A DNA stretch of 58,037 nucleotides from Verrucomicrobiota bacterium (GTDB taxonomy: Bacteria; Verrucomicrobiota; Verrucomicrobiia; Opitutales; Opitutaceae). Under the pieces are notes generated by a model. It ran no database searches. It was not told the DNA's origin and worked only from the letters and a program-made list of their open reading frames with translations. Shown in pieces: positions 33,140 through 43,990 of this stretch. The position numbers and the translations under genes are program-made. The DNA lies in assembly GCA_016871595.1 (NCBI GenBank), contig VHCY01000005.1, positions 1 to 58,037 on the forward strand, read 5' to 3'. Numbering within the stretch: the first letter of the stretch is position 1; each line of letters opens with the position of its first letter.

Positions 33140-34813
33140 ATGCAACCCGCGCCCATCACGAAATACCGGCCGTTCCCGCCGGTGAACCTGCCTGACCGCC
33201 AGTGGCCGGGTCGCACGCTGACCCGGGCGCCGATCTGGTGCAGCGTCGACCTGCGGGACGGCAACCAGGCCTTGGCCCAGCCGATGAGCGTCGAGGAGAA
33301 GCTCGAGTACTTCGCCCTGCTGGTGCGCATCGGCTTCAAGGAGATCGAGATCGGCTTTCCCAGCGCGTCGCAGATCGAGTTCGATTTCTGCCGGCGGCTG
33401 ATCGAGGGCCACGTGATCCCGGACGACGTGGCGGTGCAGGTCCTCTGCCAGGCCCGGGAGGACCTCATCGTGCGCAGCTTCGAGGCCCTCCGGGGGGCGC
33501 GCCAGGCGATCTTCCACCTGTACAACTCGACCTCGCCGGCCCAGCGCCGCCACGTGTTCAACGCGTCGCGCGCGGACATCCTCCGGATCGCCACGCAGGG
33601 CACGGCGTGGGTCCGCCAGCACGCCGCGCCGTTGGTGGCGGCGGGTACGCGCGTCCGGTTCGAGTACTCGCCGGAGAGCTTTACCAGCACGGAGCTGGAT
33701 TACGCCCTCGAGGTCTGCGAGGCGGTCACGGATGTCTGGCAGCCGACCGCGGCCGAGCCGATCATTCTGAACCTGCCGGCCACGGTGGAGTACGCTTCGC
33801 CCAACGTGCACGCCGACCAGATCGAGTGGATGTGCCGGCACCTCACCCGGCGGGACCGCACGCTCGTCTCGCTGCATACGCACAACGATCGCGGCACGGG
33901 CGTCGCCGCCACCGAGCTGGCCCTGCTGGCGGGGGCGGACCGCGTCGAGGGGACGCTCTTTGGCAACGGCGAGCGTACCGGCAACCTCGACCTCGTGACT
34001 TCCGCGCTGAACCTCTACACCCACGGCATTCATCCGGGGCTCGACTTCAGTAACATCAACGAGATCCGCGAGGTGTACGAGCGCACGACCCGCCTGGAGG
34101 TGCCGCCGCGGCACCCCTACGCGGGGGAACTGGTGTTCACCGCCTTCAGCGGCTCGCACCAAGACGCGATCAAGAAGTCCTGGGCTGCGCGCGACCCGGC
34201 CCGGCCCGATGAACCTTGGGACGTGCTCTACATCCCCATCGACCCGGCCGACATCGGCCGCAGCTACCGCGCGATCATCCGCATCAACGCGCAGTCCGGC
34301 AAGGGCGGCGTCGCCTATATCCTCGAGCAGGAGTTCGGCTACAGCCTGCCGAAGGCGATGCACCGCGAGATCGGCCGCCTGATCAACGAGGTCGCCGACA
34401 CCCGCGGCACCGAGCTGACCCCGGCGGATGTGCACGAGGTGTTCCGCGAGGAGTACATTGAACGCCGGGCGCCCCTGGCCCTGCAGCACTTCAAAACGAC
34501 GGAGCGCGACAGTGAAGTGACCTGCGTCGCGACCCTCCTGATCGACGGGGTCGCGCGCGAGCTGACCGGGCAGGGCAACGGCCCGATCGACGCGTTCACG
34601 CGGGCCTTGGCCGCGACCACGCTGCCGCGGTTCGAGGTGCTGAGTTACGCGGAGCATTCACTCGGCAAGGGTTCCGAGGCCCGGGCGGTAAGCTACATCC
34701 AGATCAAGACCGACCGGGGCCAGACTCTCTTCGGCGCGGGCATCGACACCAACATCGAGCTCGCGTCGATCAAGGCGATCGTCAGCGCCCTCAACCGCGC
34801 CCTCGCGCGCTGA
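33140..34813 (+). CDS. leuA: 2-isopropylmalate synthase (long LeuA2-type)
   Basis: The 557-aa enzyme catalyses the first committed step of leucine biosynthesis from acetyl-CoA and 2-oxoisovalerate. Motifs include IWCSVDLRDGNQAL at the start of the TIM barrel, GFKEIEIGFPSASQ, the metal-binding SLHTHNDRGTGVAATELA and GNGERTGNLDLV. The C-terminal regulatory domain (about residues 430-557) would bind leucine for feedback inhibition. Length and motif spacing fit the LeuA2 class. I start at MQPAPITKYRPFPPVN, the conserved N-terminus; the track start at 33020 is too early. No other leu genes are adjacent. Confidence 0.96.
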   Translation: MQPAPITKYRPFPPVNLPDRQWPGRTLTRAPIWCSVDLRDGNQALAQPMSVEEKLEYFALLVRIGFKEIEIGFPSASQIEFDFCRRLIEGHVIPDDVAVQVLCQAREDLIVRSFEALRGARQAIFHLYNSTSPAQRRHVFNASRADILRIATQGTAWVRQHAAPLVAAGTRVRFEYSPESFTSTELDYALEVCEAVTDVWQPTAAEPIILNLPATVEYASPNVHADQIEWMCRHLTRRDRTLVSLHTHNDRGTGVAATELALLAGADRVEGTLFGNGERTGNLDLVTSALNLYTHGIHPGLDFSNINEIREVYERTTRLEVPPRHPYAGELVFTAFSGSHQDAIKKSWAARDPARPDEPWDVLYIPIDPADIGRSYRAIIRINAQSGKGGVAYILEQEFGYSLPKAMHREIGRLINEVADTRGTELTPADVHEVFREEYIERRAPLALQHFKTTERDSEVTCVATLLIDGVARELTGQGNGPIDAFTRALAATTLPRFEVLSYAEHSLGKGSEARAVSYIQIKTDRGQTLFGAGIDTNIELASIKAIVSALNRALAR

Positions 34814-34836
34814 GGCTGCGCATCCGCGGGGCCGGC

Positions 34837-35280
34837 TCAGGCGCCGCGGAAGTGGCGGGGGAAGAGCGGCACGTTCTCGAAGTGCCGCAGGGCCGGCTCG
34901 CCGGGGCCGCCGGCCGGTCCCTCCGCCCCCAGCGCCACCTCCACCACGTCAAAGCGGACCGTGCGGGGAGGGTGGCGCAGGCCGCGGAGATAGGCGCGGG
35001 CAGCTTGGAGCAGCACCTTCTTCTTCCGCCGATCCACTGCGAAGTACCCCGGCACGAGCGCGCGGGCGGACCGCGCCTTGACCTCCACGAACACCAGCAC
35101 GTCGCCGTCCGCGCAGACGAGATCGAGTTCCTCCCGGCGGTCAGCCGGGTTACGCCAGTTACGGGCCAGCACCCGCCAGCCTTGGGCCGCGAGCGTCTCG
35201 GCCGCCAGGGCCTCCGCGCGCGCCCCGGACGACGGCGGCGCGGGCACTAGGCCGCGGAGCCTCGCTAGCAGCGCACGCAT
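34837..35280 (-). CDS. YraN/UPF0102 endonuclease-like protein
   Basis: The 147-aa protein has the UPF0102 core: GARAEALAAETLAAQGWRVL, the acidic DLVCADGDVLVFVEVKARS (matching the D-ExK nuclease-like motif) and VDRRKKKVLLQAARAYL. The fold is related to Holliday-junction resolvases, but the role of the family is not established. I start at MRALLARLRGLVP; the track start at 35385 extends into smc. It follows smc after 10 bases and is probably co-transcribed. Confidence 0.9.
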   Translation of the reverse strand: MRALLARLRGLVPAPPSSGARAEALAAETLAAQGWRVLARNWRNPADRREELDLVCADGDVLVFVEVKARSARALVPGYFAVDRRKKKVLLQAARAYLRGLRHPPRTVRFDVVEVALGAEGPAGGPGEPALRHFENVPLFPRHFRGA

Positions 35281-35290
35281 CGGTGGGGGC

Positions 35291-38200
35291 TCAGGCCGGG
35301 CTGCCGGCAGGCGCCGGGCTCTCGGACCGCACCCGGGCGCCACGCACCGACTCGGCCACGTTGGGCGCCGGCGCCTCCGCCTCACCTCGGTCCGCGTTGA
35401 AGCGCATCGAGACCGTCTTGGAGACGCCGCGCTCCTCCATCGTCACCCCGTAGATCGCCTGCGCGGCCGAGACCGTGCGCTTGTTGTGCGTGATGATGAT
35501 GAACTGCGAGTCCTTGACGAACTTGCGCAGCAGATCGGTGAAGCGTCCGATGTTCGACTCGTCGAGCGGCGCGTCCAGCTCGTCGAGCAGGCAGAACGGC
35601 GAGGGCTTCACCATATAGAGCGCGAACAGCAGCGCGACGGCGGTGAGGGTCTTTTGGCCGCCGGAGAGCAGCGTGATGCCCTTGAGCTTGGTGCCGGGGG
35701 GCTGGGCGACGATCTCGATGCCGCTCTCGAGGATGTCCTCGGCCTGGATCAGTTCCAGGTGGGCGCGTCCGCCGCCGAAGAGGGTTTGGAAGGTGTACTC
35801 GAAGTTCTTCCGGATCTGCTCGAACGTGATCTGGAACTGCTGGAGCGAGGTCTGGTTGATCTCGTCGATCGCCTTCACCAGCTCCGCCTTGGCCGTGTTC
35901 AGGTCGTTGACCTGCCCCGCGAGGAAGTCGTAGCGCTGCTTCAGGTCCGTGTACTCCTCGATGGCGACCAGGTTGACGGCGCCCATCCCGAACAGGCGCT
36001 GACGGAGGGCGTCCACCTCCGCCTTGATCGGGGGCCATTCCGTGGCGTCGAGCGCCGCGAGATCGGCTTCGGTCGGTTCCCCGCGAGGCTCCTTGCGGCG
36101 GCGCCCCCGCCGGGTGCCGGCCGCGGCTTCACCCTCGGCGGACGTTTCCGTTGCGGGGGTGGGGGACGGCTCCTCGTCCTCCTCCTCGAGGTCGAGCGGC
36201 TTCATCCCCTCGGGCTCGTCGTCCGCGCGCCAGAGTTGCCGGCGCCAATCGACCGTCGCGACCGCCACCTGGAATTCCCGCAACACCTCCTCGTCGAGGA
36301 ACCCGAGGCGCTGGCGGGTTTCCGCGAGTCGGACCTCGTGCGTGGCGAGCTCGCTCTGAGCCGCCTCGGATTGCTCGCGCACCGCGTGCTGGGCGGCCTC
36401 AAGGCCGGAGATCGCGCGTTCGACATCGGCCAGTTCCACCCGTGCCTGTTCCACCTGATCCTGAGCCACGGCGAGGGTTTCGGCGAGCTGGGCGGCGCGG
36501 GCCCGCTGGGTGCCGGCCTCGCGTTCAAGGTCGGCGGTCTGCTCGGTCCACGACTCGATCTCGTGCTGCCGCTGGGCGAGCAGTTCGCCGAGTTGCTGGC
36601 GGCGCCGTTCCATCTCCCCGAGGCCGCGGTCGATGACCTCCACCTTCTGGCGGCGTTCGGCGAGCTCAAGGCGGGCCTGCGCGAGCGACTCGCGCTTCAC
36701 GTCCCGGTCCGTGCGGAGCTCGGTCAGCCGCAGTTCCTGCTGCCGGATGGATTCCCGGTGGCCGGTGACGGCGGTCTCGGCCGCGGCGAGCCCGGCCTGA
36801 GCCTTCTCCCTGCGCGCGTGAGCCTCGTCGCGGGCGCGCTCGAGCGCGGCGACCTCGTTCTCCATCCGGGTGATGCGCTGGCTCACCTCTTCCGCGTTGC
36901 GCCGCGTGTTCCGCTCCTCGGCCTGCACGGTGGCGAGCTGCTGGGTGGCGGCCAGGACCTCGGCGCGGCGCTCCTCGAGGGCCTGCTCGGCCTCGGTGAG
37001 GCGGGCGGAGAGGGCATCGATCACCGCCTTCTGGGCGTCGTGAGCCTGCTGGTCCTCGGCGAGGGCCCGGCTGGTCTCGCGCAGATCGATCTCACGTTGG
37101 ACGATGCTCTGGGCGGCGCGTTTGCCGTTCTGATGGCCGCCGAAGATCAGGCCGCGGCGGTCGACGAGATCGCCCTTGCGGGTGGCGACGGCGAGGAAGG
37201 GGAAGGCGGGATTCTCCTTCCAGAAGGAGAGGAAGGCGCCGAGGTCCTCGGCGATGTAGGATTCCCGGAGGATGCCGAGGGCGGGGTGTCCGGCCTCCAC
37301 GGCGTCGAGCCCGCTCGTCGCAGGCACCAGCCCCGGTGGCAGCTCGTGGTAGCCCTCGGTGCGGAGGCCGATCTCCGTGACGCGCAGCACGGCCGAGCCG
37401 ATCTGCTCGGCCTCCAGCTGGGCGAGAATGCGCTGGGCGGTCGCGAGTTCGGCGACGCTGATCGCCTCGGCGGCCGAACCGAGGATCGCCTCGATCGCGC
37501 GGGCGCAGCCGGGCTGCACCGCCAGGCCCTGGGAGATGGGGACGGCCTTGCTGCCGGCCAGCGCGGCGTCGAGCCGGCCCTGGAGGACGGCCTTGGCCCC
37601 CTCGCCGAAACCTTCCCAGCGCTCCTGCAACTGCTGGAGCAGGCGGAGGCGGGCCGTGCGCTGGACGAGTTGGCGGTCGATGTCCTGCAGGCGGCGCTGC
37701 GCCTCGCGGAACTCGCGGGTGAGGTCGGTGATCGTCTGCTGGGCGGTTCCGGACTCGGCCTGGGCGCGCGACTTCGACGCCAGGGCCTCCTCCGCGCGGG
37801 ACTCGGCCTCGGCGACCTGCTGTTTCGCGGAGGCGCGGAGCTGGCGGCCCCCCTCGAGCTCCTGCGCGAGCGTGTCGTGCTTGTGCAGGCTCGTCTTCTG
37901 GTCGACCTCGTAGCCGGAGCAGTCGGTGCGGAGGCGGGCCACCGAGCTCTCAAGCTGCAGCAGCTCGAAGCGGGCCTGACCCAACGCGGCCTCGAGGCGG
38001 CCGAGCTCGCCCTCGACGATGCCCAGCTCGCGGTTGCGCTGCTGGTAGACCGCGTCGCTGCCGCCGAGCAACTCGAGCTGGAGCTGCTTGTCCTGCGCGC
38101 CGGTGTCCACCTGGGCGGACACCTCGCGCACCTGCATTTCGACCTCGGCGAGATTGTCCCGGGAGGAGGCCAACCGGTCCTCGAGGCCGCCGCGGCGGAT

Positions 38201-39124
38201 TTGGGCTAGGTTGGCGGCGTTCTCCGCGGCCTCGCGCTGCGAGCGCACGTCAAAGACGGCCTGCTGGGCGTCCTGGACCCGTTGGCCGAGGCGGCTGCGG
38301 GCGGCCCGGCGGGCGGCCAGGGTGGCCTCCTGCTCCTCGAAGTGGGCGCGGCGTTCCTCGGCCGCCCCGCGCAGGCAGCCCACCCGGGCCTCCAGCTCGG
38401 CGAGGCCGGCGGCGAGCGTCGCGTGCTGGCGGCCGCTCCACGCGAGGGAGAGGTGGCGCAGACGGTGGTGGAGCCGCTTATAGCGCACCGCCTTCGCGGC
38501 CTGGCGGCGCAGGCTGCCGATCTGGCGCAAGACCTCGCCGATCACGTCCGCCACGCGGGCGAGATTCTGGTCGGTGAGCGCGAGCTTCTGCAGCGCCTCG
38601 CGCCGCTGGGACTTGTACTTGGTGATCCCGGCCGCCTCCTCGAACACCGCGCGCCGCTCCTCGGGCTTCGAGGACAGGATCTGGTCGATCTGGCCCTGGG
38701 CCATGATCGAGTAGCTGGTCCGGCCGACGCCGGTGTCCATAAAGAGCTTCTGGATGTCCTTCAGACGGCAGGGCTGCCCGTTGAAGGCGTACTCACTCTG
38801 GCCGTCGCGGTGCACGCGCCGGGTGATCTCGATCTCGTGGTACTCGCTGCCCAGCTGCTGCTCGCACTCGGTAAGCAGGAGGGAAACCTCGCAGAGCTGG
38901 GCCGGCTTGCGGGTGTCGGCGCCCTCGAAAATCACGTCCTGCATCTTGCCGCCGCGCAGCGCCTTCGCGCTCTGCTCGCCGAGAGCCCAGCGAATGGAGT
39001 CGGCGATATTGGACTTGCCGCAGCCGTTCGGGCCCACGACGGCGGTCACCCCGGGTTCGAAGCGGAGGGTGGTGGGGTCGGCAAAGCTTTTGAAGCCGTG
39101 CAGCTTGAGCGCCTTGAGATGCAT
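35291..39124 (-). CDS. smc: Chromosome segregation protein SMC
   Basis: This 1277-aa SMC ATPase condenses and segregates chromosomes with ScpA/ScpB. The N-terminal head has [18 protein letters not shown] and Walker [17 protein letters not shown]. Two long coiled-coil arms flank a hinge near residues 510-640. The C-terminal head has the ABC signature [17 protein letters not shown] and Walker [16 protein letters not shown]. It is longer than the usual 1150-1190 aa. Part of the excess is an acidic, then basic low-complexity insert at about residues 975-1018 ([27 protein letters not shown]) between the second arm and the head, plus a disordered tail. A single long gene, intact. Confidence 0.97.
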   Translation of the reverse strand: MHLKALKLHGFKSFADPTTLRFEPGVTAVVGPNGCGKSNIADSIRWALGEQSAKALRGGKMQDVIFEGADTRKPAQLCEVSLLLTECEQQLGSEYHEIEITRRVHRDGQSEYAFNGQPCRLKDIQKLFMDTGVGRTSYSIMAQGQIDQILSSKPEERRAVFEEAAGITKYKSQRREALQKLALTDQNLARVADVIGEVLRQIGSLRRQAAKAVRYKRLHHRLRHLSLAWSGRQHATLAAGLAELEARVGCLRGAAEERRAHFEEQEATLAARRAARSRLGQRVQDAQQAVFDVRSQREAAENAANLAQIRRGGLEDRLASSRDNLAEVEMQVREVSAQVDTGAQDKQLQLELLGGSDAVYQQRNRELGIVEGELGRLEAALGQARFELLQLESSVARLRTDCSGYEVDQKTSLHKHDTLAQELEGGRQLRASAKQQVAEAESRAEEALASKSRAQAESGTAQQTITDLTREFREAQRRLQDIDRQLVQRTARLRLLQQLQERWEGFGEGAKAVLQGRLDAALAGSKAVPISQGLAVQPGCARAIEAILGSAAEAISVAELATAQRILAQLEAEQIGSAVLRVTEIGLRTEGYHELPPGLVPATSGLDAVEAGHPALGILRESYIAEDLGAFLSFWKENPAFPFLAVATRKGDLVDRRGLIFGGHQNGKRAAQSIVQREIDLRETSRALAEDQQAHDAQKAVIDALSARLTEAEQALEERRAEVLAATQQLATVQAEERNTRRNAEEVSQRITRMENEVAALERARDEAHARREKAQAGLAAAETAVTGHRESIRQQELRLTELRTDRDVKRESLAQARLELAERRQKVEVIDRGLGEMERRRQQLGELLAQRQHEIESWTEQTADLEREAGTQRARAAQLAETLAVAQDQVEQARVELADVERAISGLEAAQHAVREQSEAAQSELATHEVRLAETRQRLGFLDEEVLREFQVAVATVDWRRQLWRADDEPEGMKPLDLEEEDEEPSPTPATETSAEGEAAAGTRRGRRRKEPRGEPTEADLAALDATEWPPIKAEVDALRQRLFGMGAVNLVAIEEYTDLKQRYDFLAGQVNDLNTAKAELVKAIDEINQTSLQQFQITFEQIRKNFEYTFQTLFGGGRAHLELIQAEDILESGIEIVAQPPGTKLKGITLLSGGQKTLTAVALLFALYMVKPSPFCLLDELDAPLDESNIGRFTDLLRKFVKDSQFIIITHNKRTVSAAQAIYGVTMEERGVSKTVSMRFNADRGEAEAPAPNVAESVRGARVRSESPAPAGSPA

Positions 39125-39262
39125 GCAGCGAGGAAGGGGCCGTTACAACGGCAGGCTGGGGGTCCCGCAACGGAAAACCGAGCGTAAGCAGGCCCGAAAA
39201 AACGGGGCCGGCCGGCGCCGCTTGGGCGTTGCCGTCGCGGGCCCGAAGCGCACGCTGACCCG

Positions 39263-41950
39263 ATGCGTTTTCCCCTGCACGCGGTGGTGGCGGTGCTGGC
39301 CGGCGGGCTGGTCGTGGCGCGGGCCGCGGACCCCGCTGCGGGGCCGCTGCTCGCCGAGGCAGACCTGCCCGCCTACGAGCGGAATCTCGATCACGCCGGC
39401 CTGATCCGCGCGTGGAACCCGGCCGCCCGTGCGCGGGGCGAACGGGTGTACCAGCTCGTGTGCCACGCCTGCCACGGTGACCTCAACCTGCCCGGCTCCC
39501 TCCCCGACGCCCCCCGCTTCGGGGAACACCCCTTCCCCCGCGGCGCCGATCCGTTCGCCCTCTACGCCACGCTCACCCGGGGCTGGGGACGGATGCCCCC
39601 GCAGACCGGCCTTACCCCGCGCGAGAAGTACGACGTCATCCACTACCTCCGGGAGACGTTCCTCGCCGGCCGCGGGCCGGCGGTGCGCCCGCCGGTCGAT
39701 GACGCTTACCTGGCCTCCCTGCCGCCCGGCCGGGAGCGCGGACCGGATCCGGTCCGCCGCGAGCCGTGGCGGGAAATGGACTACGGCCCTTACCTGATCG
39801 GGACCTATGAGTTGGCGGACGAGGCGCGGCGCGCCGCGGCGGCCGGCATCCGCGGGCCGCAGCTCGACCAAGTCGCCCCGCGCGCGAATCTCGCCCAGAA
39901 GGGCATCGCGATCCGGCTCGACCGCGGACCGGGCGGGGTCGCCGCCGGCCGGGCCTGGGTGGTCTTCGAGCACGACACGCTGCGGCTCGCGGGCGGCTGG
40001 AGCGGCGAGGGGTTCATCGACTGGGAAGGCATCAACTTCAACGGCCGCCACGTGGTGCGGCCCCGGACGGTCGGCACGCTGCACTTCGAGAGCGCGGACG
40101 CGCCCGGCTGGGCGGATCCGGCGACGGGTCGCTTCGAGGACCGGCGCATCGTCGGCGTGGACGGCCGCCGGTTCGGGCCGCTGCCGCGCGACTGGATGCG
40201 TTACCGCGGCCTGCACCGCCACGGGGAACGCGTGGTGCTGGAATACGAGGTGGGCGGGACGATGGTCCTCGAGACCCACGACCTCGAGGGGGATCCGGCG
40301 CAGCCGGTGTTTGTCCGCACCCTCAACGTGGCCCGCTCCGCGCGGGACCTCCTGCTGCGGGTGGCCGACGAGGGCTTGACCGTCGGCTTGCGCGGCGGCC
40401 CCGGGCTCGAACTGGGCCGGGGCGAGGGCTTCGTCACCCTACGCATCCCGGCGGGCGCGACCCCGGCGCGGTTGGCGTTGCGGTTGGCGCGGTCCGGCGC
40501 CGCCGAGCCCACCGCGACGGGGGAGCCGGCGGATCTCGCGCGCTTCCTGCGGGGCGGGCCGTCCCGCTGGCCGGAGGAACTGGCTGCGCCAGTGGTCGCC
40601 AGCCCGGCGGACGGCGCCTTCGCGTGGGAGCGGCTCTCCCTCCCGGTGGACAACCCGTGGCGGGCGCGCGTCCGTCCGGGCGGCTTCGACTTCGCCCCGG
40701 GCGCCGCGGAGGCCTTCGTGTGCACGTGGGATGGCGACGTCTGGCGGGTGGCGGGCCTCGGCGACGCGACGGGTGCGGTGCGCTGGCGGCGGATCGCCGC
40801 GGGCCTGTTCCAGCCGCTCGGCGTGCGCGTGCGCGACGGGGAGGTGTTCGTCACCTGCCGGGACCAGCTGGTGCGGCTGCACGACCGCGATGGCGACGGG
40901 GAGGCGGATTTCCTGGAGAACTTTAACAGCGACCACCAGGTGACGGAGCACTTCCACGAGTTCGCGATGGGCCTTCAGACTGACGCGGCGGGCAACTTCT
41001 ACTACGCGAAGAGCGCCCGCCACGCGCGGACCGCCCTCGTGCCCCACCACGGCACGCTGCTCAAGGTGAGCGCGGACGGCCGGGGCACGGAGATCCTCGC
41101 GAATGGCTTCCGCGCCGCCAATGGCGTGTGCCTCAACCCGGATGGCAGCTTCTACGTGACCGACCAGGAGGGCCATTGGATGCCGATGAACCGGATCAAC
41201 CGGGTGGTCCCGGGCCGCTTTTACGGCAACCAGTGGAGCCACGGCGCGCCCGCGGACACGTCCGACGCCGCGATGGCGCCGCCGGTGTGCTGGATCGACA
41301 AGGCCTTCGACCGCTCGCCGGCGGAGCTGATCGCGGTGAACGGCCGCGGCTGGGAACGCTGGGCGGGCACGCACCTGAATCTTTCCTACGGCGTGGGCCG
41401 CCTTGAGGTGCTGATCAGCGAGCCGGGTGACGGTGAACCCCAAGGGGCGGTGTGCGCGCTGCCCGTGCCGGACTTCCCGACCGGGATCATGCGGGCGCGC
41501 TTCCACCCCGGCTCCGGGAACCTCTACCTCGCGGGCCTCTCGGCGTGGGCGACCTCGCAGACGCTGCAGGAGGGCGGCTTCTACCGGCTCCGGCCGACGG
41601 GCCGGCCCGCGCTCCTGCCCGTGGGATGGCACATCCGGGCGGACGGGGTGGACCTGACCTTCAGCGACCCGCTGGGCGCGGTCGCGGCGGGTGACTTCAC
41701 GGTGCGGGCCTGGGACCTGCGGCGGAGCGCCAGCTACGGGAGCCCCCGCCTCAACGAGCGCACGTGGCCCGTGGCCGCCGCCGTCACCGCGGAGGATCCG
41801 CGGGCGGTGCGGTTGGTCATCCCCGGGCTCACGCCCGCGCAGGTGGTCGAGTTGACCTGCCGCCTGCGCGACGCCGACGGCCGCGAGGTGGTGCGGGTGA
41901 TCGCCGGCACCGTGCACCGGGTTCCCGGCCGCGTGGCCGCGGCGCCGTGA
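39263..41950 (+). CDS. Exported c-type cytochrome with DUF6797-like and beta-propeller regions
   Basis: The 895-aa protein has a signal peptide ([19 protein letters not shown]) and one class I cytochrome c domain with the haem motif CHACH at residues 67-71 (and a likely axial Met in GWGRMPPQT). Next comes a region like DUF6797 ([22 protein letters not shown]) and a six-bladed-propeller part of the PQQ/sorbosone-dehydrogenase type ([10 protein letters not shown]-like blades; [17 protein letters not shown]). Such proteins are abundant in Planctomycetota and Verrucomicrobiota and are thought to be periplasmic sugar-oxidising or electron-transfer enzymes. The next gene overlaps its stop as GTGA. 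Confidence 0.85.
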   Translation: MRFPLHAVVAVLAGGLVVARAADPAAGPLLAEADLPAYERNLDHAGLIRAWNPAARARGERVYQLVCHACHGDLNLPGSLPDAPRFGEHPFPRGADPFALYATLTRGWGRMPPQTGLTPREKYDVIHYLRETFLAGRGPAVRPPVDDAYLASLPPGRERGPDPVRREPWREMDYGPYLIGTYELADEARRAAAAGIRGPQLDQVAPRANLAQKGIAIRLDRGPGGVAAGRAWVVFEHDTLRLAGGWSGEGFIDWEGINFNGRHVVRPRTVGTLHFESADAPGWADPATGRFEDRRIVGVDGRRFGPLPRDWMRYRGLHRHGERVVLEYEVGGTMVLETHDLEGDPAQPVFVRTLNVARSARDLLLRVADEGLTVGLRGGPGLELGRGEGFVTLRIPAGATPARLALRLARSGAAEPTATGEPADLARFLRGGPSRWPEELAAPVVASPADGAFAWERLSLPVDNPWRARVRPGGFDFAPGAAEAFVCTWDGDVWRVAGLGDATGAVRWRRIAAGLFQPLGVRVRDGEVFVTCRDQLVRLHDRDGDGEADFLENFNSDHQVTEHFHEFAMGLQTDAAGNFYYAKSARHARTALVPHHGTLLKVSADGRGTEILANGFRAANGVCLNPDGSFYVTDQEGHWMPMNRINRVVPGRFYGNQWSHGAPADTSDAAMAPPVCWIDKAFDRSPAELIAVNGRGWERWAGTHLNLSYGVGRLEVLISEPGDGEPQGAVCALPVPDFPTGIMRARFHPGSGNLYLAGLSAWATSQTLQEGGFYRLRPTGRPALLPVGWHIRADGVDLTFSDPLGAVAAGDFTVRAWDLRRSASYGSPRLNERTWPVAAAVTAEDPRAVRLVIPGLTPAQVVELTCRLRDADGREVVRVIAGTVHRVPGRVAAAP

Positions 41951-42576
41951 GCCCCGCGGGAGACGGGGCGCCCGGAGGGCCGGGCTGGGGCCCGCACCTG
42001 CGCGCCGCCGGCGTGCGGCAAGCGTTGGTCGCGGAACCGGGAGCCGTCCTGCCTGCAGCGCACGCGAGCCTGTGGGCGGACGGGCCAGGCGGCTGGGCGC
42101 GGAGCTGGGCCTGCAGCGAAGCGGTCGCGGGGCGAGCCGGTTTCGCCGCGCCCGGGGCGAAGCGCGAGGGCGATGGCAAGTCCCCCTCCGGCAGCTTCGG
42201 GATCAGCCTCGCCTTCGGCTACGCGCCGACGGGCGACACGGCGCTGCCCTACCGGGCCTGCACCGCGGCGGACCTCTGGGTCGACGACCCGAAGTCCCCC
42301 GATTACAACCGCTGGGTGACCGCGCCCCATCCGGCCCGCGGCGTGGAGCGGATGCGCCGCGAAGACGCCCTCTACGAGTTCGGTCTGGTGCTGGATTACA
42401 ACCGCCACCCGGTGGTCCCGGGGGCCGGCAGCGCGATCTTCGTGCACGTGCGCGACGACCGGGGAGGGGGCACCGCGGGGTGCCTGGCGCTCCCGCGGGC
42501 GGAGATGGTCGCGCTGCTCCGCCTGCTGCGGCCCGGGGCGTTCGCGGTGTTCAACCCGCGGGCGCTTTCGTTCTAA
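41947..42576 (+). CDS. L,D-transpeptidase (YkuD-superfamily) protein
   Basis: The 209-aa protein carries the COG3786-type YkuD pattern: KREGDGKSPSGSFGI, the catalytic His167 (IFVHVRDD) and Cys179 (GGGTAGCLALPRAEM). These enzymes cross-link peptidoglycan or attach lipoproteins by L,D-transpeptidation. No signal peptide is visible, although one is expected for a periplasmic enzyme. The start is GTG at 41947, which overlaps the upstream stop; the track frame starts inside the upstream gene. Coupling to the cytochrome c protein is odd and may be incidental. Confidence 0.85.
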   Translation: MSPAGDGAPGGPGWGPHLRAAGVRQALVAEPGAVLPAAHASLWADGPGGWARSWACSEAVAGRAGFAAPGAKREGDGKSPSGSFGISLAFGYAPTGDTALPYRACTAADLWVDDPKSPDYNRWVTAPHPARGVERMRREDALYEFGLVLDYNRHPVVPGAGSAIFVHVRDDRGGGTAGCLALPRAEMVALLRLLRPGAFAVFNPRALSF

Positions 42577-42606
42577 GCCAAAAGCTGAGGCGCGCCGCGG
42601 GGCGGT

Positions 42607-43881
42607 TCAGGGGAACAGCCCGCGGCTCTGTTTGGCGTCGGCCACCCGCTGGATGCCGAGGGTGAGCGCGGCGAGGCGGCGGCTGAACTTGAATTTCCGG
42701 CGCTGCACCTCGACCGCGTCCTTCGCCCGGTCGAGCATCGCGAAGAGCTTGGTCAGCACCTCGTCCCGGTCCCAGTAGAAGTTGGAGAGGTTCTGCAGCC
42801 ACTCGAAGTAGGAGACGATCACGCCGCCGGAATTGCAGAGCACGTCGGGGATCAGCTCGATGTCGCCGCGCTCCTCGAGGATGCGGTCGGCCTCGTTGGT
42901 GGTGGGTCCGTTGGCGCCCTCGGCGATCAGGCGGCAGCGAAGGCGCGGGGCGTTCGCGGCGGTGATCACCCGCTCGAGCGCGCAGGGCGCGAGGATGGTG
43001 CAGGGTAGCTCAAGGAGTTCCTCGTTGGTCACGGCCTCGCCGCCGTCGAAGTCCCGCAGCGTGCGCTGGGTCCGGACGTACTCGAGGGCCTGGGTGAGGT
43101 CGATGCCCCGGGAGTTGTGGATGCCGCCGGTGTAGTCCGAGATGGCGATGATCCGGGCGCCGGCGCGCGCCAGGGCGAGCGCGGTCTCGCTCCCCACGTT
43201 GCCGAAGCCCTGGATCGCCACGGTGGCCTGGGTGACGGGCAGCCCGAGGTCCTCGAGGTAGCGGCGGGCGAGGTAGGCGACGCCGGCGCCGGTGGCCTCG
43301 CGCCGCCCCTGCGAGCCGCCGAGGGAAAGCGGTTTCCCGGTGACGACCGCGCTGGCCACGTGGCCCACGTGGTTCGAATAGGTGTCCATCATCCAGCCCA
43401 TCACCTTCTCGTTGGTGCCTACGTCCGGCGCGGGCACGTCCACCTGCGGGCCGACGAAGTTGACCATCTCCTGCATATACCGCCGCGAGAGGTGCTCCAG
43501 TTCCCCCTCGCTGAGCTGGTGCGGGTCCACGATGACGCCGCCCTTGGCCCCGCCGTAGGGCAGGCCGACGAGGGAAGTCTTCCAACTCATCCACATCGCG
43601 AGCGCGGCCACCTCGCCAAGGGTGACGTCCTGGTGGAAGCGGATCCCGCCCTTGGACGGGCCGGTGGAAAGGTTGTGCTGCACCCGGTAGCCCTCGAAGA
43701 CGGTGACGCTCCCGTCCCGCCGGCGCACGGGCAGCGAGACGGCGAGGCAGCGGCGCGGGTACTTGGTGCGGTCGCGGATCGCGTCCGGCAGGCTGATGGC
43801 GTCCGCGGCCTGGTCGAACTGGCGGCAGGCCATCCGGAAGACTTCCGAATCGTAGAGCGAGGAGACGATCGCCTTGGACAT
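42607..43881 (-). CDS. Glu/Leu/Phe/Val family dehydrogenase, likely glutamate dehydrogenase
   Basis: The 424-aa oxidoreductase interconverts an amino acid and a 2-oxoacid with ammonia and NAD(P). Motifs are GYRVQHNLSTGPSKGGIRFH, the catalytic-lysine PYGGAKGGVIVDP, VDVPAPDVGTNEKVMGW, and the nucleotide-binding IQGFGNVGSETALAL. Length and motif set fit the short hexameric glutamate dehydrogenase. The track opens an extended frame to 44397; the start is set at the ATG giving MSKAIVSSLYDSEVF, preceded by AACCAACCCCTT. Confidence 0.93.
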   Translation of the reverse strand: MSKAIVSSLYDSEVFRMACRQFDQAADAISLPDAIRDRTKYPRRCLAVSLPVRRRDGSVTVFEGYRVQHNLSTGPSKGGIRFHQDVTLGEVAALAMWMSWKTSLVGLPYGGAKGGVIVDPHQLSEGELEHLSRRYMQEMVNFVGPQVDVPAPDVGTNEKVMGWMMDTYSNHVGHVASAVVTGKPLSLGGSQGRREATGAGVAYLARRYLEDLGLPVTQATVAIQGFGNVGSETALALARAGARIIAISDYTGGIHNSRGIDLTQALEYVRTQRTLRDFDGGEAVTNEELLELPCTILAPCALERVITAANAPRLRCRLIAEGANGPTTNEADRILEERGDIELIPDVLCNSGGVIVSYFEWLQNLSNFYWDRDEVLTKLFAMLDRAKDAVEVQRRKFKFSRRLAALTLGIQRVADAKQSRGLFP

Positions 43882-43990
43882 AAGGGGTTGGTTACAGTGA
43901 TTTTGGAGCGGTTGGCCGCGGGTGGCAAACGGCATCCGGGCGGCGTGGCCCCGGGATTGAATCCCGCGCCGGCCGCGCCGAGGATGGGGA

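Noticed and set aside
35078-38209. 1043-aa plus-strand ORF opposite smc
   Set aside because: The smc frame has full-length family motifs; this frame is a low-complexity Gly/Leu/Ala-rich mirror of its codons.
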